NCBI RefSeq assembly: GCF_024159025.1
Contig: NZ_JAMYXC010000271.1
Span: 1 to 48,160 of the forward strand
Direction: 5' to 3'
DNA from: Limimaricola litoreus
Lineage (GTDB): Bacteria > Pseudomonadota > Alphaproteobacteria > Rhodobacterales > Rhodobacteraceae
DNA length: 48,160 nucleotides
Below are positions 18,104 through 26,349 of the stretch, piece after piece (the stretch's first letter is position 1; each line of letters starts with the position of its first letter). Both the position numbers and the translations under genes were made by a program. Under the pieces are notes generated by a model. That model was not told the DNA's origin, made no database searches, and saw only the letters and a list, made by a program, of their open reading frames with translations.

Positions 18104-18589
18104 ATGGGCGCGAAGATCGGCATCATCATGGGCAGCCAGTCGGACTGGGCGACGATGCGCGAGGCCGCGCAGATGCTCGACGAGCTGGGCGTGGAATACG
18201 AGACCAGGATCGTCTCGGCGCACCGCACCCCCGACCGGCTGTGGGACTATGGCAAGACGGCCGTGGAGCGCGGCCTTCAGGTCATCATCGCCGGCGCCGG
18301 CGGGGCCGCGCATCTGCCGGGCATGATGGCGTCGAAGACGCGGGTGCCGGTGATCGGCGTGCCGGTGCAGACACGCGCGCTCTCGGGCGTCGACTCGCTC
18401 TATTCGATCCTGCAGATGCCGCGCGGCTTTCCGGTCGCCACCATGGCGATCGGCGCGCCGGGGGCGGCCAATGCCGGGCTGATGGCGGCAGGCATTCTCG
18501 CGCTGAACGATCCCGCCCTCGCGCAGCGTCTCGACGACTGGCGCGCGGCGCTCTCCGCCTCCATCCCCGAGGAGCCGACCGATGACTGA
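18104..18589 (+). CDS. purE: N5-carboxyaminoimidazole ribonucleotide mutase
   Basis: Class I PurE of 161 residues, which converts N5-CAIR to CAIR in purine biosynthesis. The substrate-binding motifs are [17 protein letters not shown] near the start and [13 protein letters not shown] glycine-rich [19 protein letters not shown] follows, and then PVIGVPVQ. The ATG at 18104 has a strong GAAGGGAG site. It overlaps purK by 8 bases, so the two are coupled as usual. Confidence 0.97.
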   Translation: MGAKIGIIMGSQSDWATMREAAQMLDELGVEYETRIVSAHRTPDRLWDYGKTAVERGLQVIIAGAGGAAHLPGMMASKTRVPVIGVPVQTRALSGVDSLYSILQMPRGFPVATMAIGAPGAANAGLMAAGILALNDPALAQRLDDWRAALSASIPEEPTDD

Positions 18590-19655
18590 CGCGCTCGCCT
18601 CCGGTTCGACCATCGGCATCCTGGGCGGCGGCCAGCTTGGCCGGATGCTCGCCGTCGCGGCATCGCGCCTCGGGCTGCGCTGCCACGTCTATGACCCCGC
18701 CCCCGACGGCCCCGCCGCCGAGGTCTGCGCCGCCGCGACCTGCGCCGCATGGGATGACGAGGCGGCGCTGCGCGCCTTCGCAAGCGCGGTCGACGTCGTC
18801 ACCTACGAGTTCGAGAACGTGCCCGCGGCCTCACTCGACCTGATCGAGGCCATCGTGCCGATCCGCCCGGGCCGCCGCGCGCTGGCCGTGAGTCAGGATC
18901 GGATCGACGAGAAGGACTTCCTGCGCGATCTCGGCCTTGCCACCGCCCCCTACGCCACGGTCGACGATGCGGCCTCGCTCGAAGCCGCGCTGGAGCGGAT
19001 CGGCGCGCCCGCGATCCTCAAGACCCGCCGCTTCGGCTATGACGGCAAGGGGCAGGCGCGGATCATGGTCCAGGGCGATGCCGCCGCGGCGCTCGCCGGG
19101 ATGAACGGTGCCCCTGCCATCCTCGAAGGCTTCGTGGAGTTCTCCCACGAGGTCAGCGTGATCGGCGCGCGCGGGCTCGACGGCGCGGTCGCCTGCTTCG
19201 ATCCGGGCGAGAACCGGCACGAGGACGGCATCCTGCGCGAGACCACCGTGCCCGCGCGGCTGACGGCCTCCCAGCGCACCGACGCGGTGCTGCTCGCCGC
19301 CCGGATCCTGACCGCGCTCGACTATGTCGGCGTGATGGGGGTGGAGCTCTTCGTCACGGCCTCCGGCCTCGTGGTCAACGAGATCGCGCCGCGCGTCCAT
19401 AACTCCGGCCACTGGACGCAGAACGGCTGCCTGATCGACCAGTTCGAGCAGCACATCCGCGCCGTGGCGGGCTGGCCCTTGGGCGACGGGGCGCGGCATT
19501 CCGACGTGACGATGGAGAACCTGATCGGCGACGATGTCGACCGCATCCCGCAGATCGCCGCCACGCAGTCGGCGCTGCATCTCTATGGCAAGGCCGAGGC
19601 CCGGCCGGGCCGCAAGATGGGCCATGTCAACCGGCTCACCGGCCCGGCCCGCTAG
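18582..19655 (+). CDS. purK: 5-(carboxyamino)imidazole ribonucleotide synthase
   Basis: ATP-grasp enzyme of 357 residues that carboxylates AIR with ATP and bicarbonate to give N5-CAIR, the substrate of PurE. The N-terminal dinucleotide-like motif is [23 protein letters not shown]-grasp segments include [17 protein letters not shown] and the metal-binding [16 protein letters not shown]. Its TAG stop shares the tetranucleotide CTAG (19652-19655) with the TAG of the convergent sqdC gene. Confidence 0.97.
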   Translation: MTDALASGSTIGILGGGQLGRMLAVAASRLGLRCHVYDPAPDGPAAEVCAAATCAAWDDEAALRAFASAVDVVTYEFENVPAASLDLIEAIVPIRPGRRALAVSQDRIDEKDFLRDLGLATAPYATVDDAASLEAALERIGAPAILKTRRFGYDGKGQARIMVQGDAAAALAGMNGAPAILEGFVEFSHEVSVIGARGLDGAVACFDPGENRHEDGILRETTVPARLTASQRTDAVLLAARILTALDYVGVMGVELFVTASGLVVNEIAPRVHNSGHWTQNGCLIDQFEQHIRAVAGWPLGDGARHSDVTMENLIGDDVDRIPQIAATQSALHLYGKAEARPGRKMGHVNRLTGPAR

Positions 19656-20506
19656 AGCATCTCGCGCAGCGCCGGGTCGAGCCCCTCTTCCCCGCGCGGG
19701 CGCCACCCCAGCGCCCGCAGCCTGTCGCAGCGCATGGCGCTGACCCGGGCGGCATCGGCGCGCCCGGGCAACGCGCCGCCCTGCCCCGTGATCCGGGCCA
19801 CGCGCGCCAGCAGGTCGCGCCGGTCGAGCGTGATGTCCGAGGCGTTAAAACTGCGCCGCGCGAGCGCCGCTTCGGGCCCCTCCAACAACAAAACTACCGC
19901 CGCGGCCAGATCCTCGCCATGCAGCTCGGTGCCCACGCGCGGCGCGACCCGCTCGCCTGCGGCGAAGGCATCGAACAGCCCCTGCCACTTGTGCGCCTGC
20001 CCCGGCGCAGGCGGGCCGTAAATGCCAGTCGCGCGCAGGCTCGCCGTGGCGAAGCCCGGCCCCGACAGCGCCGAAAGCCGCTGCTCCACCGCCCATTTCA
20101 TCTCGCCGTAAAGCGTGTCGGGGCGCGGGGCGAGGTCCTCGGTCAGCACCGTGCCGGGCGGGTAGTCGCCATAGACTGCGCGGCTCGACAGGAAGACCGC
20201 GCGGGACAGCCCGGCGCGGCGGGCCTCCTCGAAGAGCCTGAGCGAGCCGTCGCGGTTCGCCGCGATGAATCCTTCCGGGTCGTCCCCTTCGCCGCCGCGA
20301 TAGCGCCCGGGCACATGGGCGAAGCCCGCATGCACCAGCGCCTCGCAGCCCGAAAGCGGCGCCGCCCGACCCAGCGCCCATGGTCGATGCTCGCACCCCG
20401 CGAGGGGCGTCCGACCGAGCGCCACCATCTCGTGGCCGCGCGCGGTGAGACCCGCGAGCAGGAACCGCCCGACCAGCCCCGAGGCCCCGGTCAGCGCGAC
20501 CCTCAT
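19652..20506 (-). CDS. sqdC: SqdC-like NAD(P)-dependent sugar epimerase/reductase
   Basis: Extended short-chain dehydrogenase of 284 residues: N-terminal RVALTGASGLVGRFLLAGL, a catalytic Tyr-x-x-x-Lys in TLYGEMKWAVEQ, and FLSSRAVYGDYPPG. In Rhodobacter sphaeroides the third gene of the sqdBDC operon, sqdC, encodes a reductase-like protein needed for sulfolipid; its mutants accumulate a sulfoquinovosyl-dihydroxyacetone compound. The name is given from this operon position plus fold, so it is partly inference. The ATG at 20506 overlaps the sqdD stop (ATGA). The frame is open further upstream but without family sequence. Confidence 0.8.
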   Translation of the reverse strand: MRVALTGASGLVGRFLLAGLTARGHEMVALGRTPLAGCEHRPWALGRAAPLSGCEALVHAGFAHVPGRYRGGEGDDPEGFIAANRDGSLRLFEEARRAGLSRAVFLSSRAVYGDYPPGTVLTEDLAPRPDTLYGEMKWAVEQRLSALSGPGFATASLRATGIYGPPAPGQAHKWQGLFDAFAAGERVAPRVGTELHGEDLAAAVVLLLEGPEAALARRSFNASDITLDRRDLLARVARITGQGGALPGRADAARVSAMRCDRLRALGWRPRGEEGLDPALREML

Positions 20507-21336
20507 GCCGGGTCCGGCAGGTCGCCTAGATCGGGGACCGGTCCCTCGCCCGCGTAAGCGTGCCATAGCTCGATCAAGGGCTTCAACCGGTCGACCTTCG
20601 CATGGTCCTGCCACGGCTTTTCATACTGGAAATGCAGCACCTTGATCTGCTCCCAGCTCCAAAGCTCCGGAAGGTTGAACCAGACATATTGCAGCATGTT
20701 GAAGGTCACCGGCAGGCCATGCCAATCGGGGAAGACATCCTGCAGGAAGGTCTGGTCGGTGCGCCGCCAGAAGGCGCCGGGCGCATTGAGGCGTTCCAGC
20801 ATCGCCCGATAGGTTTCCGGGTCGGGCCGCGCGGTGAAGACGCCAGAATTCATCCGGTGGAAATCGGCGAGGCTCTCGTAGACGTTGGGCGCGGCGCAGA
20901 ACTCGGGATAGTCGAAGAGGCTGTCGATGTTGCGCAGCACCAACGTGTCGGCATCGAGGAACACCACGCGCTCGTAATCGAGCTGCCACAGCTTCAGCTT
21001 CGCGAAATTGTCCAAGGGCGTGTGAAATGCAGGCTTCTCGCCCTTGGTGAAGGGGGCGGCGCCATGCAACGCCTCGCGCGCATGGGCGGCGTTGAAGGCG
21101 TCGCTCGTCGGCAAGAGTTCGGTCGCCACCAGCCGCGCGCCGCGCGTGCGCAGCGGCGCAAGATCGGCCTCCCCCACCCCGCCCGTATGCAGCACGACGA
21201 GATCGGCCGTCGTCCCGCTCAGCCGCAGCGACCGCAACAGCGCCCTGGCCCCCAGCGCGAAATCGGCGTTGGTGACCAGCGTGACATAGGCCCGGCGGCT
21301 CTGCGCCGGGCTCTCCGCTCTCAGCCCCTCGTTCAC
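20503..21336 (-). CDS. sqdD: SqdD glycosyltransferase (GT8, glycogenin-like)
   Basis: Cytosolic glycosyltransferase of 277 residues. Family 8 features are AYVTLVTNADFALGARALLR at the N-terminus, the nucleotide/metal motif FLDADTLVLRNID near residue 125, and HRMNSGVFTARP. SqdD in Rhodobacter sphaeroides is a glycogenin-like protein thought to transfer sulfoquinovose from UDP-sulfoquinovose to the lipid acceptor. Its position between sqdB and sqdC with ATGA overlaps on both sides supports the assignment. No membrane segment is seen. Confidence 0.88.
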   Translation of the reverse strand: MNEGLRAESPAQSRRAYVTLVTNADFALGARALLRSLRLSGTTADLVVLHTGGVGEADLAPLRTRGARLVATELLPTSDAFNAAHAREALHGAAPFTKGEKPAFHTPLDNFAKLKLWQLDYERVVFLDADTLVLRNIDSLFDYPEFCAAPNVYESLADFHRMNSGVFTARPDPETYRAMLERLNAPGAFWRRTDQTFLQDVFPDWHGLPVTFNMLQYVWFNLPELWSWEQIKVLHFQYEKPWQDHAKVDRLKPLIELWHAYAGEGPVPDLGDLPDPA

Positions 21337-22553
21337 GAGACGGTGCGCAGCGCCCGGCCCTCGGGATCGCGCTCGACCCGCGCGCCGAGATCGCGAGTCC
21401 AGGCGGAGACGGCCGGCACGCGGCTGCGGTCGATGCGGTGCGCGTATTTCCTGGCCACCTCGACCACCTCGTCCAAAAGCCCCTCCTGCAGGGTGATCGG
21501 ATCGAGACCCAGCTTCAGGAACTGCTCGTTCCTCACCACGAGGTCGTTCTCCTCGGCCTCCTTGCGCGGGTTGGGCAGGAAGGCGATCTCGGCCCCGGTC
21601 TTCTTCGCCACCAGCTCGGCCAGATCGCGCACGCGGTGCGTCTCGGTCATCTGGTTGAAGATGCGCACCCGCTCGCCCGATTTCGGCGCCTCATTCAGCG
21701 CCAGCTCGATGCAGCGCACCGAGTCCTGGATATGGATGAAGGCGCGCGTCTGCCCGCCGGTGCCATGCACGGTGAGCGGATGGCCGATCGCGGCCTGAAT
21801 GAGAAAGCGGTTCAGCACCGTGCCGTAATCGCCGTCATAGTCGAACCGGTTGATCAGCTGCTCGTGGCGGCGGGTCTGGTCGGTATGGGTGCCCCAGACG
21901 ATGCCTTGATGCAGATCGGTGATCCGAAGGCCGTCGTTCTGGGCATAGAACTGGAACAGGATCTGATCGAGGCTCTTGGTCATGTGATAGACCGAGCCGG
22001 GCTTGGTCGGATAGAGGATCTCCTGTTGCGCCTTCTCGCCCGTGAGCGTCTCGACCTCGACGTCGAGATAGCCCTCCGGAATCGCCGCACCGACGGAGGA
22101 GTAGCCATAGACCCCCATCGTCCCGAGATGCAGCAGATGCGCGTCGATCCCGGTCTCGACCAGTGCCGCGAGCAGGTTGTGCGTCGCGTTGGTGTTGTTG
22201 TTGACGGTGTAGACCTTGTGGCGGTCGGACTTCATCGAATAGGGCGCGGCGCGCTGCTCGGCGAAGTGGATGACCGCGTCGGGCTTTTCCTCGGCCAGCC
22301 ATGATTTCAGTCGCTCGTATTCCTTGGCCAGATCGATCAGGTGGAAGTTCAGCCGCCGCCCCGTCACCTCGTGCCAGATGCGGCAGCGCTCCTGGATCGA
22401 ATCCATCGGCGTCAGCGACTGCACGCCAAGCTCGGTATCGATCCAGCGGCGGCTGAGGTTGTCGAGGATATGGATCTCATGGCCCTGCTCGGACAGGTGC
22501 AGGCAGGTCGGCCAGCCGACGAAACCGTCGCCGCCGAGAATCGCGATCTTCAT
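21333..22553 (-). CDS. sqdB: UDP-sulfoquinovose synthase
   Basis: NAD-dependent enzyme that joins sulfite to UDP-glucose to give UDP-sulfoquinovose, the head-group donor for the sulfolipid SQDG. The Rossmann motif is KIAILGGDGFVGWPTCLHL. The family-specific block around DNLSRRWIDTELGVQSLTP is clear, and the catalytic YHMTKS lies near residue 188. GTMGVYGYSS and GTHTDQTRRHE are also typical of SQD1/SqdB. The chosen ATG (22553) has AGGGGG upstream and gives 406 residues. It is the first gene of the sqdBDC operon. The separate sqdA acyltransferase gene is not in the window. Confidence 0.96.
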   Translation of the reverse strand: MKIAILGGDGFVGWPTCLHLSEQGHEIHILDNLSRRWIDTELGVQSLTPMDSIQERCRIWHEVTGRRLNFHLIDLAKEYERLKSWLAEEKPDAVIHFAEQRAAPYSMKSDRHKVYTVNNNTNATHNLLAALVETGIDAHLLHLGTMGVYGYSSVGAAIPEGYLDVEVETLTGEKAQQEILYPTKPGSVYHMTKSLDQILFQFYAQNDGLRITDLHQGIVWGTHTDQTRRHEQLINRFDYDGDYGTVLNRFLIQAAIGHPLTVHGTGGQTRAFIHIQDSVRCIELALNEAPKSGERVRIFNQMTETHRVRDLAELVAKKTGAEIAFLPNPRKEAEENDLVVRNEQFLKLGLDPITLQEGLLDEVVEVARKYAHRIDRSRVPAVSAWTRDLGARVERDPEGRALRTVS

Positions 22554-22619
22554 GTAATGCCCCCTATGGTTCATGGCCCGGACCCTGACAGGCCCATGCG
22601 ACAGGACGACGACGCCCCG

Positions 22620-22657
22620 CGCCCCTCCGGGGCGACGATGCTCTGCCCCTCCGGGGC
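22620..22657. repeat. Twin copies of a GCCCCTCCGGGGC hairpin
   Basis: CGCCCCTCCGGGGCG at 22620-22634 and the shorter GCCCCTCCGGGGC at 22645-22657 form two short, nearly identical hairpins in the 158-base gap between sqdB and livM. They could be extragenic palindromic units or transcription/mRNA-stability elements. Function unknown. Confidence 0.45.
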
Positions 22658-22689
22658 GGCATCATGCATGGCCCGGGCTAAAGCGCCAG

Positions 22690-22703
22690 CCCGCCTCGGC
22701 GGG
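22690..22703. terminator. Short hairpin after livM
   Basis: CCCGCC (22690-22695) pairs with GGCGGG (22698-22703) around two bases, just after the livM stop on the minus strand. A T-run follows better on the plus strand (GTTT). It may end the liv transcript, but the evidence is weak. Confidence 0.3.
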
Positions 22704-22711
22704 GTTTCGCC

Positions 22712-23770
22712 TTACCGCGCAGCGCGTGCCCTGAGCCGGCCGACGATGCCGGTGGGAAAGAAATAGACCGAGAGGATGAACAGCACCCCGAGCCACAAGA
22801 GCCAGCGATCCGGATCGAGCAGCCGCGACAGGATCGGCATCGCCTCGCTCGCCCCCGCGGCATAGCCCATGAGGCCCTGCAGGTAGGATTGCGCCAGCAC
22901 CATCAGCACCGCGCCGATCGCGGCCCCCCAGATCGTGCCCATGCCGCCGATCACCACCATCAGCAGGATGTCGAGCATGATCTCGAAGCTCAGCGTCGTG
23001 CCGGGGCCGACGTAGCGTAGCCAGATCGCCCAGAGGCTGCCCGCCAGTGCCGCGAAGCCCGCTGAAAGGCAGGTCGCGGTGACGCGGTAGCGCACCACGC
23101 GGTAGCCGATCGCCTCGGCGCGGAAGTCGTTCTCGCGGATCGCCTGCAGCACCCGCCCGAAGGGCGAATTGACGATCCTCAGCATCACGAGGAACAGAAC
23201 CAGCGCGACGCAGAAGACGAGGTAGTAATTCAGGATCTTGCCCGTGACGGTGACGCCCGCGATCTCCAGATCAAGCCGCATCGCGGGGCCCAAGGCGCGC
23301 GGGATCTGGTAGACGAGGCCGTCCTCGCCGCCGGTGAGGGCGCTGAGCTGGCTCACCAGCACGGTGACGGCCGAGGCCACCGCGAGGGTGATCATGGCGA
23401 AGAAGATCGCCCGCACGCGCAGCGAGAACAGCCCGATCACCAGCGCCAGCGCCACCGCCGCCGCCAGCCCCGCCAGAGTGCCCGCCCCCAGCGCCGGGAA
23501 GCCGCGCCCTATATGTGTCGAGGCCAGCGCCACGCCGTAGGCCCCGAGCCCGAAGAACATGGTATGTGCGAAGCTGACGATGCCGGTGTAGCCCAAGAGC
23601 AGGTCATAGCTCGCCGCGAGCACGATGAAGACGCAGATCCGCGCCGCCGTCTCGAGCGCCCGCACGCCCGGAAACAGGAACGGCGCGAAAGCGAGGCCGA
23701 GACCGATCGCGATGAGGATCAGCGCGAGGATCCTCGAGCGCGGCCCGTCGCCGGAGAACAGCTGTATCAT
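22712..23770 (-). CDS. livM: Branched-chain amino acid ABC transporter permease LivM
   Basis: Inner-membrane permease of about 352 residues with some ten hydrophobic segments. Family features are AASYDLLLGYTGIVSFAHTMFFGLGAYG near residues 50-75 (the LivM 'G-x-x-S-x-G-H' region) and a cytoplasmic coupling loop SPFGRVLQAIRENDFRAEAIGY. A conserved VIGGMGTIWGAAIGAVLM follows. The ATG at 23770 overlaps the livH stop (ATGA). It pairs with LivH to form the channel driven by LivG and LivF. It is the last gene of the operon. Confidence 0.94.
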   Translation of the reverse strand: MIQLFSGDGPRSRILALILIAIGLGLAFAPFLFPGVRALETAARICVFIVLAASYDLLLGYTGIVSFAHTMFFGLGAYGVALASTHIGRGFPALGAGTLAGLAAAVALALVIGLFSLRVRAIFFAMITLAVASAVTVLVSQLSALTGGEDGLVYQIPRALGPAMRLDLEIAGVTVTGKILNYYLVFCVALVLFLVMLRIVNSPFGRVLQAIRENDFRAEAIGYRVVRYRVTATCLSAGFAALAGSLWAIWLRYVGPGTTLSFEIMLDILLMVVIGGMGTIWGAAIGAVLMVLAQSYLQGLMGYAAGASEAMPILSRLLDPDRWLLWLGVLFILSVYFFPTGIVGRLRARAAR

Positions 23771-24810
23771 TTCGCCCTCACCACCGGCAGCATCCCCTCG
23801 GGTCGCCACATCAGGATCACCGTCATCAGGCCGATGTTGGACACCAGCGCCAGCTTGGGCGCGAGGAAGGCGACGTAGTTCTGCAACAGCCCGACCATGA
23901 GCGCGCCGATGAAGGCCCCTTCGACCGAGCCCAACCCGCCGATGATGACGACAATGAAGACGAGGATCATCATCTGTTCGCCCATGCCCGCGGTGATCAC
24001 CTCCTGATACAGCCCCCACATCACGCCGCCCAAGCCCGCCAGCGCCGAGCCCGCGACGAAGGTGCCGATGAAGACCAGCCTGAGCCGGTAGCCCAGCGCC
24101 TCGACCATCTCGCCGTTCTGCACGCCCGCGCGCACGATGAGCCCGATGCGCGTGCGCCGCAGCACCAGCCGCATCGCCACGAACAGCACGAGGCCGACCG
24201 CCACGGCGAGCAGCCGGTAGGTCTCGATCGCGGCGCCGAGGAACAGCGTCGCGCCCTTGAGCATCTCGGGCCGCGTGAGAAAGATCTCGTCCGGCCCCCA
24301 GACCACGTGGATCATCTGCTCGATCACGATCAGCCCGCCGACGGTGACGAGGATCTGCCGCAGATGCGCGCCGTAGACCGGGCGCACCAGCACCCGCTCG
24401 AAGCCCCAGCCCAGCGCGCCGGTCGCGGCCATCGCCGCCATGACGGCGGCCAGCACCGCCGCCATGTTGAGACCTAGAGAAGCGGCGCCGGTCCAGTCGC
24501 CAAGCGCCGCCAGCACCGAAATGCCGACGAAGGCCCCCACCGAGATGAAGGCGCCGTGGCCGAAGTTGATGACGTCCATCAGGCCGAACACCAGCGTCAG
24601 GCCGGAGGCCATGATGAAGATCATCATCCCCATGGCCAGCCCCGAGACCGTCAGCGTCAGCCATGTCGGCACGGAGCCGATCAGCGCAAAGCCGAGGAGG
24701 ACCAGCACCGGCACCAGCAGAAACGGCGCGGCGCGTGCCAACCGGTCGCGCGGCGACAGCGCCGCGATGGTCGGCCGGTGCGCGGGCGCGGCTTCGCTCT
24801 GCACGCTCAT
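23767..24810 (-). CDS. livH: Branched-chain amino acid ABC transporter permease LivH
   Basis: Second permease, 347 residues. A long N-terminal stretch precedes the family core, which includes GLTLVFGLMDVINFGHGAFI. The coupling loop is RRTRIGLIVRAGVQNGEMVEALGY, and VVIIGGLGSVEGAFIGALMVG comes near the end. The start is the ATG overlapping the livF stop (ATGA), so translation is coupled through the whole transporter. The N-terminus (about 35 residues before the first membrane helix) is longer than in E. coli LivH. Confidence 0.93.
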   Translation of the reverse strand: MSVQSEAAPAHRPTIAALSPRDRLARAAPFLLVPVLVLLGFALIGSVPTWLTLTVSGLAMGMMIFIMASGLTLVFGLMDVINFGHGAFISVGAFVGISVLAALGDWTGAASLGLNMAAVLAAVMAAMAATGALGWGFERVLVRPVYGAHLRQILVTVGGLIVIEQMIHVVWGPDEIFLTRPEMLKGATLFLGAAIETYRLLAVAVGLVLFVAMRLVLRRTRIGLIVRAGVQNGEMVEALGYRLRLVFIGTFVAGSALAGLGGVMWGLYQEVITAGMGEQMMILVFIVVIIGGLGSVEGAFIGALMVGLLQNYVAFLAPKLALVSNIGLMTVILMWRPEGMLPVVRAK

Positions 24811-25529
24811 GCCCCCTCCACGCTCAGCCCCATCAGCCGCTCCTGCAGCGCCGCGTCATTCGCAAGCTCGGCCATCGCACCGGTCCAGATCACCCGGCCA
24901 CCCTCCATCACCGCCGCCCTGTCGCCCAGCGCGCGCGCCACGGCGAAATTCTGTTCGACCAGCAGCATCGAGGCGCCCTCGGCCTTCAACTCGCGCAGAG
25001 CCTGCGCCATGGTCGAGACGATTGCGGGCGCAAGACCCTTGGTCGGCTCGTCGATGAGATAGAGCCTGCGCTCCTCGGCCATGGCCCGCGCGATCGACAG
25101 CATCTGCTTCTGCCCGCCCGACAGCGTGCCCGCGGGCGCGCGCCAGAAGGCGGCGAGCGGCGGGAAGGCCGCGAAGATCCGGTCGCGGCGTGCGGGGGCG
25201 AGCGGGCCCGAGACGGCGGCGAGGGTCATGTTCTCCTCGACCGTGAGATCCGAGAAGATGCCCATGTCCTCAGGCACAAAGCCCACGCCCATACGCGCGA
25301 TGGCAGGGGTCGGTACTTTGGCGATGTCTTGCCCGTCGAACAGCACCCGCCCGGCCTTCGCGCGCCAATGCCCCATGATCGTGCGCAGCGTCGTGGTCTT
25401 GCCCACACCGTTGCGCCCCAGAAGCATCGTCACCTCGCCGCGCGGCACCTCGAGATCGACGCCCGACAGGATGTGATAGCGGCCAATGTCGGTCTGCACG
25501 CCATCGAGCCTCAGCATCGGTTCAGCCAT
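24807..25529 (-). CDS. livF: Branched-chain amino acid ABC transporter ATP-binding protein LivF
   Basis: ABC ATPase of 240 residues. Walker A is LLGRNGVGKTTTLRTIMG. The ABC signature is LSGGQKQMLSIARAM and Walker B is LYLIDEPTKGLAP, the last being typical of LivF. It overlaps livG by 8 bases and livH by 4. It forms a heterodimer with LivG to energise import. Confidence 0.95.
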   Translation of the reverse strand: MAEPMLRLDGVQTDIGRYHILSGVDLEVPRGEVTMLLGRNGVGKTTTLRTIMGHWRAKAGRVLFDGQDIAKVPTPAIARMGVGFVPEDMGIFSDLTVEENMTLAAVSGPLAPARRDRIFAAFPPLAAFWRAPAGTLSGGQKQMLSIARAMAEERRLYLIDEPTKGLAPAIVSTMAQALRELKAEGASMLLVEQNFAVARALGDRAAVMEGGRVIWTGAMAELANDAALQERLMGLSVEGA

Positions 25530-26286
25530 GATCCAGCTCCCGGCCCATGTAGGCCTCCTGCACCACCGCCGAGGCCATGACCTCCGCGGGCGGCCCGTCG
25601 GCGGCGAGCGCGCCGTTGTGCAGCACGATGATCCGGTCGGCGAGGCTGCGGATCACGTCCATCTTGTGCTCGACCAGAAGGATCGTGCGGTCGGCCCGCG
25701 CCTTCAGCCCGGCGATGAGATCGAGCACCACCGGCGCCTCGTCGATCGACATGCCCGCCGTCGGCTCGTCGAACATGTAGACCAGCGGGTCGAGCGCGAT
25801 CAGCAGCGCCACCTCCAGCTTGCGCTGGTTGCCGTGGCTGAGCTCCGAGACCGGCTGCGCGGCGAAGGGCTCCAGCCGCACCTGCGAGAGGATCGCCTCG
25901 GCCTCGCGCGCAACCTCGCGGTCCGCGCCCGCCAGCCGCAGCAGTGAGGTGCCCCGTCCGCGCTTGGCCTGCACCACGAGCCGCAGGTTCTCGAACACCG
26001 ACAAGCCCGGAAACAGGTTGGTCAGCTGGAAGGCGCGGCCGATCCCCAGGCGGCAGCGCTCCGAGACGCCTCTGCGGGTGATGTCGCGCCCCTCGAGCCT
26101 TACCTTACCGGCACTGGCGGCGATCTGGCCCGAGATCAGGTTGAAATAGGTGGTCTTGCCCGCGCCGTTCGGCCCGACGATGGCCGTAAGTTCGCCCGCG
26201 CGAAAGCCGCAGGTGACGGCATCGACCGCGACATGGCCGCCGAAGCGAACGGAGAGATCCTTGGTGTCCAGAAGCGTGTCGGTCAT
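25522..26286 (-). CDS. livG: Branched-chain amino acid ABC transporter ATP-binding protein LivG
   Basis: ABC ATPase of 254 residues. Walker A is IVGPNGAGKTTYFNLISG, the signature region is LSHGNQRKLEVALLIA and Walker B is LVYMFDEPTAGMS. The segment GIGRAFQLTNLFPGLSVFEN is typical of LivG. It begins 63 bases after the binding-protein gene; that gap can form a hairpin that may lower expression of the transporter relative to the binding protein. Confidence 0.95.
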   Translation of the reverse strand: MTDTLLDTKDLSVRFGGHVAVDAVTCGFRAGELTAIVGPNGAGKTTYFNLISGQIAASAGKVRLEGRDITRRGVSERCRLGIGRAFQLTNLFPGLSVFENLRLVVQAKRGRGTSLLRLAGADREVAREAEAILSQVRLEPFAAQPVSELSHGNQRKLEVALLIALDPLVYMFDEPTAGMSIDEAPVVLDLIAGLKARADRTILLVEHKMDVIRSLADRIIVLHNGALAADGPPAEVMASAVVQEAYMGRELDHG

Positions 26287-26304
26287 GGTGTCCCCCGCGG
26301 TTGC

Positions 26305-26337
26305 GGCCGGGCCGGACAGGCCCGACCCGACCCGGCC
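26305..26337 (-). other. Intercistronic stem-loop between binding-protein gene and livG
   Basis: GGCCGGG (26305-26311) and CCCGGCC (26331-26337) can pair around a 19-base loop. Such structures after a periplasmic binding-protein gene often stabilise its mRNA or partly stop transcription. No functional proof is visible. Confidence 0.35.
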
Positions 26338-26349
26338 TGGCCTGGCGCA

